A DNA stretch of 64,000 nucleotides from Peterkaempfera bronchialis (GTDB lineage: Bacteria > Actinomycetota > Actinomycetes > Streptomycetales > Streptomycetaceae): contig NZ_CP031264.1 in NCBI RefSeq assembly GCF_003258605.2, forward strand, positions 186,001 through 250,000, in the 5' to 3' direction. Below the pieces are notes generated by a model. It did no database searches, was not told the DNA's origin, and was given only the letters and a program-made list of their open reading frames with translations. The translations under genes and the position numbers were made by a program. Below are positions 35,422 to 43,244 of this stretch, in pieces. The first letter of the stretch is position 1. Each line of letters opens with the position of its first letter.

Positions 35422-36933
35422 ATGGCCACCACCGGTTCCGACGCCCCCACGGCGCCGCCAAGCGCACCCGCCCCCCACGGTCCGCGCGCCGCCAAGCCGC
35501 CCTCCCCCGGCGACACCGCCCTGACCAGCTCCGCCATCGGCGTGTCCGACCTGGTCTTCTTCGTGGTGGCCGCCGCAGCCCCGCTGACCGCCGTCGCGGG
35601 CGTCGCCCCGGCCGCCATGGCGATGGGCGGACTCGCCACCCCGCTCGGCTACATCCTCTCCGGCGGGCTGCTGGCGCTCTTCGCCGCCGGCTTCACCGCG
35701 ATGAGCCTCTACGTCCGCAACGCCGGCGCCTTCTACGCCTATGTGGCGCGCGGCCTGGGCAAGGCGACCGGCGTCGGGACGGCCTATGTGGCGGTCCTCT
35801 CCTACAACCTGGTGGAGATCGGGCTCGTCGCCTGCTTCGGCTTCTTCGCCTCGGGCGGCGTCAGGGACCTCACCGGCTTCTCCTCGCCCTGGTGGCTCTG
35901 GTCGGCGATCTGCATCGCCGGTGTCGGCGCCCTCGGCTGGCTCCGGGTCACCCTCAGTGCCAAGGTGCTGGGGCTCGCGCTGGTCCTGGAGGTCGTGGTC
36001 CTGCTGATCCTTGAGGGCGGCGTGCTGGGCCACCGGGGCACTGCGGCGCTGGACTTCACGGCGCTCAACCCGACCTCGCTGGGCGGTGCGGGCGTGGCCG
36101 GCATGTTCGTGCTGGCGATCGGCGCCTTCACCGGGTTCGAGGCGACCGCGATCTACGCCGAGGAGGCCCGCGACCCCCGGCGCACCGTGCCCCGGGCCAC
36201 CTTTGTCGCCGTCGGCTTCCTCGCCGTCTTCTACGCCTTCGCCGTCTGGGTGGTGATGGGGGCCTACGGTGCCAAGGACGCGGTGCGGGTCGCCCAGGGC
36301 AGCGACGGGTCCGACCTGGTCTTCAACGCGGCGGGCCGCTTCGTCGGCTCATGGCTCTCCGACAGCATGCACGTACTGATCATCACCAGCGCCTTCGCCG
36401 CCACCCTCGCCTTCCACAACGCCGCCGCCCGCTATCTGTACGCCCTCGGCCGCGAGGGGCTGCTGCCCCGCCGACTGGGCCGGGTCTCCCCCCGCAGCGG
36501 CTCCCCCGGCACCGCCGTGGCGATGCAGAGCCTGGTCGCGGCGGCCGTGATCGCCGTCGGGGCCCTCAGCGGCGCCGACCCGTACGCGGTGGTCTTCCTC
36601 TGGCCGAACGGCACCGGCGTCCTGGGCATCATGGCCATGCAGGCCCTCGCCGCCCTGGCGGTGTTCGGCTTCTTCCGCCGGGACCGCCGAGGGGTCTCCG
36701 CGTTCCGGGCCGTCTGGGCGCCCCTGCTCTCCTGCCTGGGCATCAGCGTGCTCACCGTTCTCGCGGCCATCCGGTTCGACCTGCTCACCGGGGCGTCCGG
36801 CGCGATCAACCTCGGGCTGGTGGCCCCGATTCCCGTGGTGTTCTGCCTCGGCCTCGCCGTCGCACGGCACATCCGCCGCACCGACCCGCAGCGGTACGCG
36901 CAGTTGACCACCGTGGACGTGGAACGCGACTGA
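35422..36933 (+). CDS. APC-family amino acid/amine permease
   Basis: 503 residues with ~12 spans of the amino acid-polyamine-organocation superfamily. Landmarks are GVSDLVFFVVAAAAPLTAVAGVAP (first span with the unwound Gly motif), GAFYAYVARGLGKATG, and FTGFEATAIYAEEARDPRRTVPRATF, which is characteristic of APC transporters. It follows the amidohydrolase by 63 bp with AAGGAG before its ATG, so the pair is probably one operon. The substrate is likely an amine or N-heterocycle; it cannot be named from sequence. Confidence 0.88.
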   Translation: MATTGSDAPTAPPSAPAPHGPRAAKPPSPGDTALTSSAIGVSDLVFFVVAAAAPLTAVAGVAPAAMAMGGLATPLGYILSGGLLALFAAGFTAMSLYVRNAGAFYAYVARGLGKATGVGTAYVAVLSYNLVEIGLVACFGFFASGGVRDLTGFSSPWWLWSAICIAGVGALGWLRVTLSAKVLGLALVLEVVVLLILEGGVLGHRGTAALDFTALNPTSLGGAGVAGMFVLAIGAFTGFEATAIYAEEARDPRRTVPRATFVAVGFLAVFYAFAVWVVMGAYGAKDAVRVAQGSDGSDLVFNAAGRFVGSWLSDSMHVLIITSAFAATLAFHNAAARYLYALGREGLLPRRLGRVSPRSGSPGTAVAMQSLVAAAVIAVGALSGADPYAVVFLWPNGTGVLGIMAMQALAALAVFGFFRRDRRGVSAFRAVWAPLLSCLGISVLTVLAAIRFDLLTGASGAINLGLVAPIPVVFCLGLAVARHIRRTDPQRYAQLTTVDVERD

Positions 36934-36966
36934 CCCCGGGAGCGGACCCCCGAGGGTTCACCGGGC

Positions 36967-37006
36967 CCGTATCCGGCTGCCTGTGCCCGAGCGCAGCCGG
37001 ATACGG
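36967..37006. terminator. Bidirectional hairpin terminator
   Basis: CCGTATCCGGCTGC (36967-36980) pairs perfectly with its complement at 36993-37006 (14-bp stem, 12-base loop) between the convergent permease and small-protein genes. Confidence 0.78.
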
Positions 37007-37025
37007 GGGTGGGACCGAGGCGGTG

Positions 37026-37295
37026 TCACCTGACGGTGAAGTAGTTGTTCCAGGCGTCCACCAGCGCCTGCCTGACCGCCTGCGGAGCGTGCTGCGCCGC
37101 CTGGTTGAACGTCCCGGTGACGCCGTAGTAGTAGTACTCGCCGTTGTTGGTCGCCACGTGGTCCTGACCGGGGTTGTCAACGTGCCGGCTGAGGTGCAGG
37201 TTGGCGAACGCCGCGATCCCCGAGCACACGTAGTAGACCCAATTCCCGGTGAGGTTCTCCAACTGGCCGGTGATCTTCCAGTCCGACATGGACAT
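37026..37295 (-). CDS. Small hypothetical protein (89 aa), downstream member of a pair
   Basis: Not recognised. An 89-residue soluble protein rich in Tyr, Asn and Gly (NGEYYYYGVTGTF, WVYYVCSG), no signal peptide, one Cys, ending in an amphipathic helix (APQAVRQALVDAWNNYF). AGGGGG lies seven bases before ATG 37295. It is encoded 36 bp after another small protein on the same strand; the amino-acid make-up of both (few Ala/Arg, many Asn/Gln/Tyr) differs from neighbouring genes, which may indicate transfer. Toxin-like, structural or immunity roles are all open. Confidence 0.65.
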   Translation of the reverse strand: MSMSDWKITGQLENLTGNWVYYVCSGIAAFANLHLSRHVDNPGQDHVATNNGEYYYYGVTGTFNQAAQHAPQAVRQALVDAWNNYFTVR

Positions 37296-37331
37296 CCGCA
37301 GCCCCCTGGCTACTCTCGCAGGTACCTCGGG

Positions 37332-37664
37332 TCAACGCTCGTGGATGGTGATGTCACCGGTGCTGCTGACGGTCATGCCGAAGTCCTGTGGACTGCGGCG
37401 GACGTTCGCCAGGATGAACTCACCGCCCCCGTCGTCCCACTCCGCCTTGATCTTCCAGTTGTCGTCCCAGATCACGCACCTGCCCCGCCCCGTCTGGACG
37501 CTCAGCGGCCGCTCCTTGTGCTGGGAGATCCAGGCATAGACGTCCCCGTAGGACCTCGGGTTGACGGTCTGGCTGTCCCCCGCGTGCTCCTGGTTGACGA
37601 ACGACACGTAGGAGTTGGACTGGTTGTCACATCCCTTGATTCCTGTGGTCACCTCAAGTCCCAT
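37332..37664 (-). CDS. Small hypothetical protein (110 aa), upstream member of a pair
   Basis: Not recognised. 110 residues, predicted beta-rich, without signal peptide: SNSYVSFVNQEH, SYGDVYAWISQHKERPLSVQ, GRCVIWDDNWKIKAEWDDG, MTVSSTGDITIHER. Two cysteines (GIKGCDN and GRCVIW) could form a bridge if it is exported by an unusual route. The start at ATG 37664 has only a weak ribosome site. It is paired with the 89-residue protein downstream; co-transcription is likely. The N/Q/W/Y-rich make-up is unlike the Ala/Arg-rich neighbourhood. Confidence 0.6.
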   Translation of the reverse strand: MGLEVTTGIKGCDNQSNSYVSFVNQEHAGDSQTVNPRSYGDVYAWISQHKERPLSVQTGRGRCVIWDDNWKIKAEWDDGGGEFILANVRRSPQDFGMTVSSTGDITIHER

Positions 37665-37801
37665 CTGTGGTCGCTCGGAGTGCGTGCGTCCCGCCCTCCT
37701 GGAACGACTATGGCGACTTGAACGGGACAGACTGGGCCAGATGGGCTTCAATCCACCGTGAAGAGTGAAAACCCGCATAACTCCCTTGCCCGCTGCGGTA
37801 G

Positions 37802-38437
37802 TCAGGGCTCCGACAGCAGCAGGCGGAGGGCGAGGACGGTGATCAGGGTGCTGGAGGCCATGGCGGTGATGAACCGCCCGCGACCGCCGGTCAGGGCCCG
37901 TCCCAGCAGTGCGCCGCCGCCGGCGAGGAGCAGTTGCCAACTGGCGGAAGCGGCGAAGGCGGCGAGGACGAAGACGCCCTGCTCCAGCCGGTCCGGCGCC
38001 GTCGCGGTCCGGCTGCCGAGGACAAGGGCCGCGAAGTAGACCACGGTGGTGGGGTTGAGCATGGTGATCCCCCACAGCCCCGCATAGGCACGGGCGGGGC
38101 TGATCGGCACCCCTTTGCCCTCCCGGGTGGCCTCCTCGCTTCTGCGGTACCGGCCGATGGCCGCAGCGCCGCTCCGGACCGCCAGCGCGATCAGCACCAG
38201 GCCCGAGGCCCAGCGCAGCGGCAGCATGACCGGCTGGAGCGCATGGGCGAGGGAGGAGCCCCCCACCGTCGCGATCAGCGCATAGACGCCGTCTGCGGTG
38301 GCGACGCCCAGGGCGGCACAGGCGCCGGTCTTCGGAGACGTCCGGGCGGTGAGGGCCACCAGATAGGTCGCGACCGCTCCCACGGGCATGGCGATGCCAT
38401 AGCCGGCGAGGAGCCCCGCGACCAGGGCGGCGGTCAC
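37802..38437 (-). CDS. LysE/RhtB-family exporter
   Basis: About 211 residues, the usual length of LysE-type amino acid exporters, with six spans. Typical blocks are VAGLLAGYGIAMPVGAVATYLVALTART (span 1 with the GxxxPGP-like region), TADGVYALIATVGGS, and AGLWGITMLNPTTVVYFAAL, which contains the conserved N-P-T/K motif. It exports amino acids or other small molecules. The start is set at GTG 38437 by family length; its ribosome site is poor. A good-looking ATG at 38538 lies in a different frame, so the true N-terminus is uncertain. Confidence 0.75.
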   Translation of the reverse strand: MTAALVAGLLAGYGIAMPVGAVATYLVALTARTSPKTGACAALGVATADGVYALIATVGGSSLAHALQPVMLPLRWASGLVLIALAVRSGAAAIGRYRRSEEATREGKGVPISPARAYAGLWGITMLNPTTVVYFAALVLGSRTATAPDRLEQGVFVLAAFAASASWQLLLAGGGALLGRALTGGRGRFITAMASSTLITVLALRLLLSEP

Positions 38438-38891
38438 GACCGCGCGGAGGTCGGCCTTCGCGGTCGGCCGGGCTGCTGCCGGACCCGCGCCGGTCGGGCG
38501 GTACGGGTCGGCGGCAGGAAGGCAGTGGTCGTGGTCATGGGCAGATCCTGCGGTCGGCGGAGCCGCCCGGGCAACTCCATTGACGCTCGCCCCCGGAGAC
38601 CGCCGGGCCGAAGGGCAGCCGGGAAGCCGAGGGAGTCCGGGCAGAAGCCGAGGGAGTACGGGCATACGACAGCCCCCGGCGCTCCCCCCGGGACCCTGAG
38701 TCCCAGTCGTCGCTGGGATCTCCGGTACCGGGGTTACCCCACCGGGGGCCTGGCCAGAGCCAAGATTCGGGTCACTCGGTCCGATGGACGTCTCCGTCGG
38801 CGGTGCGGCTCGCTCCGGTTGTCTGGTGTACTGACCAGTCTGCTCCCTGTATGGCAGCAGTCAAGAGGTATTTTCCGATGTACCCGAAAGG
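38438..38891. other. ~450-bp stretch between LysE-type and DinB-fold genes
   Basis: No convincing gene. 38438-38665 is open in the LysE frame but has no clear start or domain. Further on, a small inverted repeat CTGGT-N6-ACCAG (38823-38838) lies in DNA that looks like a divergent or degraded promoter region; no regulator gene is adjacent. Confidence 0.45.
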
Positions 38892-39404
38892 TCAGGACCG
38901 GTGCTCCAGGACGCCCCGGAGCAGGGCCGCCTGCCCGATGTGCTGGAGGTCGTCGCCGACGACGCTGACCAGGCGGACCCCCAGCGTCACCGGAGGGTCC
39001 CAGGACTCGTCGACGACGCGGTCGAGCGCCGCGTCATCGAGGGTTCCGAGGAAGGCGAGGGTCTGCTCATGGACGGCCTCGTGGTAGCCGAGCAGCAGGT
39101 CGGGGGAGTCCACCCGGACGGCCGCGACCTGCCGGCCGCTGTGGCCGTAGCCGGTGGAGTGCGAGGGCAGGGGCAGGTCGAGGCAGGCGGCCCAGCCCTT
39201 CGCCGTCCAGACCTGCTCCAGCCCGGAGGCGTCGGCGATGTGGTCGTCCTGGATCCGGGTCAGGTGCCAGACCAGCCAGGTGATCGAGTTGGTGGTCCCG
39301 TCCAACCGCTCGTTGAGCTCGTCGGCCGACAGGCCGCCCACCACCTCCCGCACCGTCTCCCGGATCCGCCCGAAGGCGTCGGCCAGTACGTCCGTGCCGT
39401 TCAT
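38892..39404 (-). CDS. DinB-fold protein (mycothiol-dependent transferase-like, DUF664 group)
   Basis: 170 residues of the DinB four-helix-bundle superfamily. Three metal-ligand histidines can be placed: WLVWHLTRIQDDH (first block), GYHEAVHEQTLAFL (middle) and DDLQHIGQAALLRGVL (last). In actinomycetes such proteins are mycothiol-S-transferases or metal-dependent hydrolases. No operon partner is obvious; the S53 protease downstream is a separate unit 185 bp away. Confidence 0.8.
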   Translation of the reverse strand: MNGTDVLADAFGRIRETVREVVGGLSADELNERLDGTTNSITWLVWHLTRIQDDHIADASGLEQVWTAKGWAACLDLPLPSHSTGYGHSGRQVAAVRVDSPDLLLGYHEAVHEQTLAFLGTLDDAALDRVVDESWDPPVTLGVRLVSVVGDDLQHIGQAALLRGVLEHRS

Positions 39405-39589
39405 CTCGCTCCCTCACCACAGCTCTGACCACCGCCCGGCGGACGGTGCGCGTCTTCCACGATGAGTCCCCGCCGCCCGGGAGGCGGGCAGCAACACCCG
39501 GGGCTGCGCCGTGTTGCGACGGCGGCGGCGGCGTGGCACCGCCGCCCGGCGCAGGAGCTGCGGCCGGGCGGCGGGCGCTGGGTGGGGGG

Positions 39590-40876
39590 TCAGCCGGCGA
39601 AGGCGGTGGTGCCGTTCGGCGTGCCGAGGCCGGTCGGGCCGTCGTAGCCGGGGCCTGCGGTGCAGAGGTAGGCCGGGGAGCAGCTGCCGTTGCTGCCGGT
39701 GGTCACGTCGTTGAGCGCGGTGGTGTGGGCGTAGGGGAAGGACGCGGGGGTGGAGCCGCTCGACGGGGGGCCGGCCAGCGCGTAGACGGCGGCGATGATC
39801 GGCGAGGAGGCGCTGGTACCGCCGAAGACCATCCAGCCCGGGTCGCCTCCGTAGGTGTCGTAGACGGCGACGCCGGTGGCGGGGTCGGCGACGGCGGAGA
39901 CGTCGGAGATGGTGCGCTTGGTGCAGCCGGTGTCGGTCTGCCAGGACGGCTTGGCGTCGTACTTGGAGCAGCCGGAGCCGGTGCCCTCGGTGGAGTTGGT
40001 CTTCCACACCTTCTCGGTCCAGCCTCTGCTGGAGCTGTCCCTGGTGAGCGCGGTGCCGCCGACTGCGGTGACATACCGGGACGCGGCCGGGTACTCGGCG
40101 CCGTAGGCGGAGTCGCCGGCGCTCACCGTGATGGCGACGCCCGGGTGGTTGAAGTAGCTGCTGTCATAGCTGGTGTCGGAGGAGGACTCCGAGCCGCCGT
40201 AGCTGTTGGAGACGTACTTGGCGCCGAGGGTGACGGCCTCGTTGACTGCGGTGCCGAGGTTCGCCATGGAGGCGCTCTTCGCCTCGACCAGCAGGATCTT
40301 GCAGTTCGGGCAGATGGCGCTGGCCATGTCGAGGTCGAGCGAGATCTCCTCGGCCCAGCCGGCGTCGGCGGAGGGCAGCGAGGTGGTGCTGCCGGTCTGG
40401 CTGACCTTCTTGAAGCAGCCGTTGGCGGTGGTGCAGGCCGGCAGTCCGTACTGGGCGCGGTAGGTCGCCAGGTTGGACTCGGCGCTGGGGTCGTCGTAGG
40501 CGTCCACGATGGCGATGGTCTGGCCGGTCCCCTTGGAGGCGGCGGCCGTGGCCAGGCCGTAGGCGGCCTGGAGGTCCGAGGGGCCGTAGCCCGAGGGGGT
40601 CGCGGCGGTGGCGTGCGGGGCGGTGCCGGTGGCTGCGGCCTGTGCGGCCATGAAGGCGGTGGTGCCGCCGGTGACCCGGAGGGCCTTGCAGGCTTCGATG
40701 CCGGGGGTGGTCGCCTGGGCGCAGGAGCGGGACCAGGTGACCGAGGGGGTGAGGCCGCCGGCGGTGGTGCGGGCGTCGGCCGGGGCGGCTGCGGCGAGGC
40801 CGGAGACGGCCAGGCCGAGCGCCGCGGTGGCGGTGAGGGCGGTGCGGCGGCGGGCCGCGCTGGGGATGGTGCGCAC
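39590..40876 (-). CDS. Secreted S53-family (sedolisin-like) serine-carboxyl peptidase
   Basis: 428 residues. Signal peptide ~1-36 (LAVSGLAAAAPADA), short pro-region, then the S53 catalytic domain. The Glu-x3-Asp pair of sedolisins is Glu177/Asp181 (EEISLDLDMA), the oxyanion Asp is Asp255 (VSAGDSAYG) and the nucleophile is Ser355 (FGGTSASSPI). The large N-terminal activation domain of classical sedolisins is absent, as in several Streptomyces relatives. GTG 40876 has AGGAGG upstream. Six cysteines in the catalytic part suggest disulfides. An extracellular acid-type endopeptidase is the expected role. Confidence 0.88.
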   Translation of the reverse strand: MRTIPSAARRRTALTATAALGLAVSGLAAAAPADARTTAGGLTPSVTWSRSCAQATTPGIEACKALRVTGGTTAFMAAQAAATGTAPHATAATPSGYGPSDLQAAYGLATAAASKGTGQTIAIVDAYDDPSAESNLATYRAQYGLPACTTANGCFKKVSQTGSTTSLPSADAGWAEEISLDLDMASAICPNCKILLVEAKSASMANLGTAVNEAVTLGAKYVSNSYGGSESSSDTSYDSSYFNHPGVAITVSAGDSAYGAEYPAASRYVTAVGGTALTRDSSSRGWTEKVWKTNSTEGTGSGCSKYDAKPSWQTDTGCTKRTISDVSAVADPATGVAVYDTYGGDPGWMVFGGTSASSPIIAAVYALAGPPSSGSTPASFPYAHTTALNDVTTGSNGSCSPAYLCTAGPGYDGPTGLGTPNGTTAFAG

Positions 40877-41346
40877 GGTGGGACCTCCTGGGGCGGTGAC
40901 CTTGGAGAGGCGGCAGGGAAGGCCGTTGCGGGCGTGGTGAGCCCACGGCCTGGCGGAGCACAGGTCATGCGGGGTGGTGTGGTGCTGCCGACGAGCGCGG
41001 CGGTGGTCAACCTAGGAGGCATGTCCATGACGAACAAGGGCGCGGACGGAAGCTCTACCCGTGCTTTACCGGGGCGGGGGTGGCCATGAGCAACCGTTTG
41101 CATGGACATGGCCGTCCGCATGCCGGACGGCGTGGCGACTCTCTGCCAGTGGCGGGAAAGGGCAGGCCGGAAGCGGTGTCAAGGGTCCGTCAAGAGCCGG
41201 AGCAGCGCTGTATGGGAACCATCAAGGGCGCTCCTGACGGCCCCTGGGAAGCGGTTCCCTACAGGGGTCGGTCTTCGATCGGCACCGGTTCCGCCCCTTC
41301 GCAGGGGGCGTGCCCGGTCACGCCGCAACCTCTTCCGGGTGATCTC
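40877..41346 (+). other. 470-bp region upstream of the kdp genes
   Basis: No full-size gene is supported. The region holds the promoter side of the S53 protease, an inverted pair CATGTCCATG (41020-41029)/CATGGACATG (41101-41110), a possible 22-codon ORF at 41021-41089 behind AGGAGG, and a nested inverted repeat at 41241-41267 (CCCCT-GGGAA-gcgg-TTCCC-tac-AGGGG) that could fold in the kdp mRNA leader or be a response-regulator site. Confidence 0.45.
41021..41089 (+). CDS. Possible 22-aa ORF upstream of kdp (low confidence)
   Basis: A very short ORF with an AGGAGG two bases before the first ATG and seven before the second (41027). The peptide (MTNKGADGSSTRALPGR...) matches nothing known to me. 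It could be a leader peptide or chance; the good ribosome site is the only support. Confidence 0.25.
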   Translation: MSMTNKGADGSSTRALPGRGWP

Positions 41347-41430
41347 ATGCTCGACGTCGTCTTCATCGGCGTCACGGTCCTGGTCTTCGTCGTCCTCGCG
41401 GTGGTCGCGCGGGGGGTGGAGCGCCTGTGA
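41347..41430 (+). CDS. 27-aa single-span membrane peptide at head of kdp operon
   Basis: A 27-residue peptide consisting of one hydrophobic span (VVFIGVTVLVFVVLAVVARG) and a charged tail (VERL). It resembles KdpF in size and topology but is separate from the recognisable KdpF encoded 61 bp downstream. It may be a second small accessory subunit of the potassium pump. The ribosome site is weak (GGGTG). The frame is open upstream to 41080, but the upstream part has no domain signal, so the short form is preferred. Confidence 0.5.
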   Translation: MLDVVFIGVTVLVFVVLAVVARGVERL

Positions 41431-41491
41431 GCGCGCCGGCCGGCTCCGTGCCGCAGCTGCCACCGCCCGCCCGCCGTCCCGAGGTGGAGCA

Positions 41492-41581
41492 ATGAGTGTG
41501 GAGAACATCGTCGGTCTGATCGTCGCCGTCCTGCTGGTCGGCTACCTGGTACTGGCCCTGATCCACCCGGAGAAGTTCTGA
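41492..41581 (+). CDS. kdpF: K+-transporting ATPase small subunit KdpF
   Basis: 29 residues: one membrane span ([19 protein letters not shown]) with the typical HPEKF end. KdpF stabilises the KdpFABC complex in the membrane. GAGGTGGAG stands just upstream, and its stop is one base before the kdpA start, as in most kdp operons. Confidence 0.9.
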   Translation: MSVENIVGLIVAVLLVGYLVLALIHPEKF

Positions 41582-41582
41582 G

Positions 41583-43241
41583 ATGAACGCCACTCTCGCG
41601 GGCTGGCTCCAGGCCGGCCTCCTGGTGAGCGCCCTGGCCGCCTGCTACCGCCCGCTGGGCGACTACCTGGCCCACCTGTTCACCTCTCCCCGACACCTCG
41701 GAGCCGAGCGCGTCCTCTACCGGCTGGTGGGCGTGGACGCCGACGCGGACCAGCGCTGGCCGGTCTATCTGCGCAGCGTCCTGGCGTTCTCCGCCGTGTC
41801 GGTGCTCTTCCTGTACGGCTTCCAGCGGTTGCAGAGCCATCTGCTGCTCAGCCTGGGCTTCCCGGCCGTCAGGGCGGACACCGCCTTCAACACCGCCGTC
41901 TCCTTTGTCACCAACACCAACTGGCAGTCGTACGCGGGCGAGTCGACCATGGGCCACCTGGTGCAGATGGCCGGGCTTGCGGTGCAGAACTTCGTCTCGG
42001 CGGCGGTGGGCATCGCCGTGGCGGCCGCGCTGCTCCGGGGGTTCACCCGGCGCCGCACCGACCGCCTCGGCAACTTCTGGGTGGACCTGACCCGGGTCAC
42101 CTTCCGGCTGCTGCTGCCGCTGGCGGTCGTCTTCGCCCTGGTGCTGGTGGCCTCGGGCGCCGTACAGAACTTCCACGGCCTGACCGAGGTGCATACGCTG
42201 ACCGGTGGCACCCAGCCGATCACCGGTGGCCCGGTGGCCTCCCAGGAGGCCATCAAGGAGCTGGGCACCAACGGCGGCGGCTTCTACAACGCCAACTCCG
42301 CCCATCCCTTCGAGAACCCCAACCCGTTCAGCAACCTGCTGGAGATCTTCCTCATCCTGCTGATCCCGGTGGCGCTGCCGCGCACCTTCGGCCGGATGGT
42401 GAGGGACCACCGCCAGGGCTACGCGATCCTCTCCGTGATGGCGCTCTTCTGGGTGGCGTCCACGGTGCTGATCACCTTCTTCGAGTCCCGCCACGGCGGC
42501 TCGGTCGGCCGGCTCGCCGGTGCCGCGATGGAGGGCAAGGAGCAGCGGTTCGGGATCGCCGGGTCGTCGCTCTTCGCGGCGTCCACCACCCTGACCTCCA
42601 CCGGCGCGGTGAACTCCTTCCATGACTCGTACACGCCGTTCGGCGGCGGTCTGACGCTCTTCGACATGATGCTGGGCGAGATCGCCCCCGGCGGGGTCGG
42701 CTCCGGCCTGTACGGGATGCTGGTGCTCGCGGTCGTGGCGGTCTTCGTCGCCGGGCTGATGGTGGGCCGCACCCCGGAGTACCTGGGCCGGAAGCTGGGC
42801 GCGCGGGAGATGAAGTTCGCCTCCCTCTACGTCCTCACCACACCCGCGATCGTGCTGGTCGGCACCGGCCTGGCGATGGCGCTGCCCGGCGAGCGGGCGG
42901 CGATGCTGAACGCCGGGCCGCACGGCTTCTCCGAGGTGCTGTACGCCTTCACCTCGGCCGCCAACAACAATGGCTCCGCCTTCGCCGGGCTCAGCGTGGA
43001 CACCCCCTGGTGGAACACCGCGCTGGCGCTGGCGATGCTCTTCGGGCGCTTTCTGCCGATGGTCTTCGTGCTGGCGCTGGCCGGTTCGCTGGCCGGGCAG
43101 CAGCCCGTACCGGCCACCGACGGCACCCTGCCCACGCACCGGCCGCTCTTCGTCGGCCTGCTGTCCGGGGTCGTGCTGATCGTGGTGGGCCTCACCTACT
43201 TCCCGGCGCTCGCGCTGGGTCCGATCGCGGAGGGCCTGTAG
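41583..43241 (+). CDS. kdpA: K+-transporting ATPase subunit KdpA
   Basis: 552 residues, normal length. Potassium-channel-like subunit with ~10 spans and four selectivity-filter loops: [63 protein letters not shown] and [14 protein letters not shown]. It selects and conducts K+ into the complex. It is flanked by kdpF and kdpB with one- and three-base gaps. Confidence 0.96.
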   Translation: MNATLAGWLQAGLLVSALAACYRPLGDYLAHLFTSPRHLGAERVLYRLVGVDADADQRWPVYLRSVLAFSAVSVLFLYGFQRLQSHLLLSLGFPAVRADTAFNTAVSFVTNTNWQSYAGESTMGHLVQMAGLAVQNFVSAAVGIAVAAALLRGFTRRRTDRLGNFWVDLTRVTFRLLLPLAVVFALVLVASGAVQNFHGLTEVHTLTGGTQPITGGPVASQEAIKELGTNGGGFYNANSAHPFENPNPFSNLLEIFLILLIPVALPRTFGRMVRDHRQGYAILSVMALFWVASTVLITFFESRHGGSVGRLAGAAMEGKEQRFGIAGSSLFAASTTLTSTGAVNSFHDSYTPFGGGLTLFDMMLGEIAPGGVGSGLYGMLVLAVVAVFVAGLMVGRTPEYLGRKLGAREMKFASLYVLTTPAIVLVGTGLAMALPGERAAMLNAGPHGFSEVLYAFTSAANNNGSAFAGLSVDTPWWNTALALAMLFGRFLPMVFVLALAGSLAGQQPVPATDGTLPTHRPLFVGLLSGVVLIVVGLTYFPALALGPIAEGL

Positions 43242-43244
43242 TCC

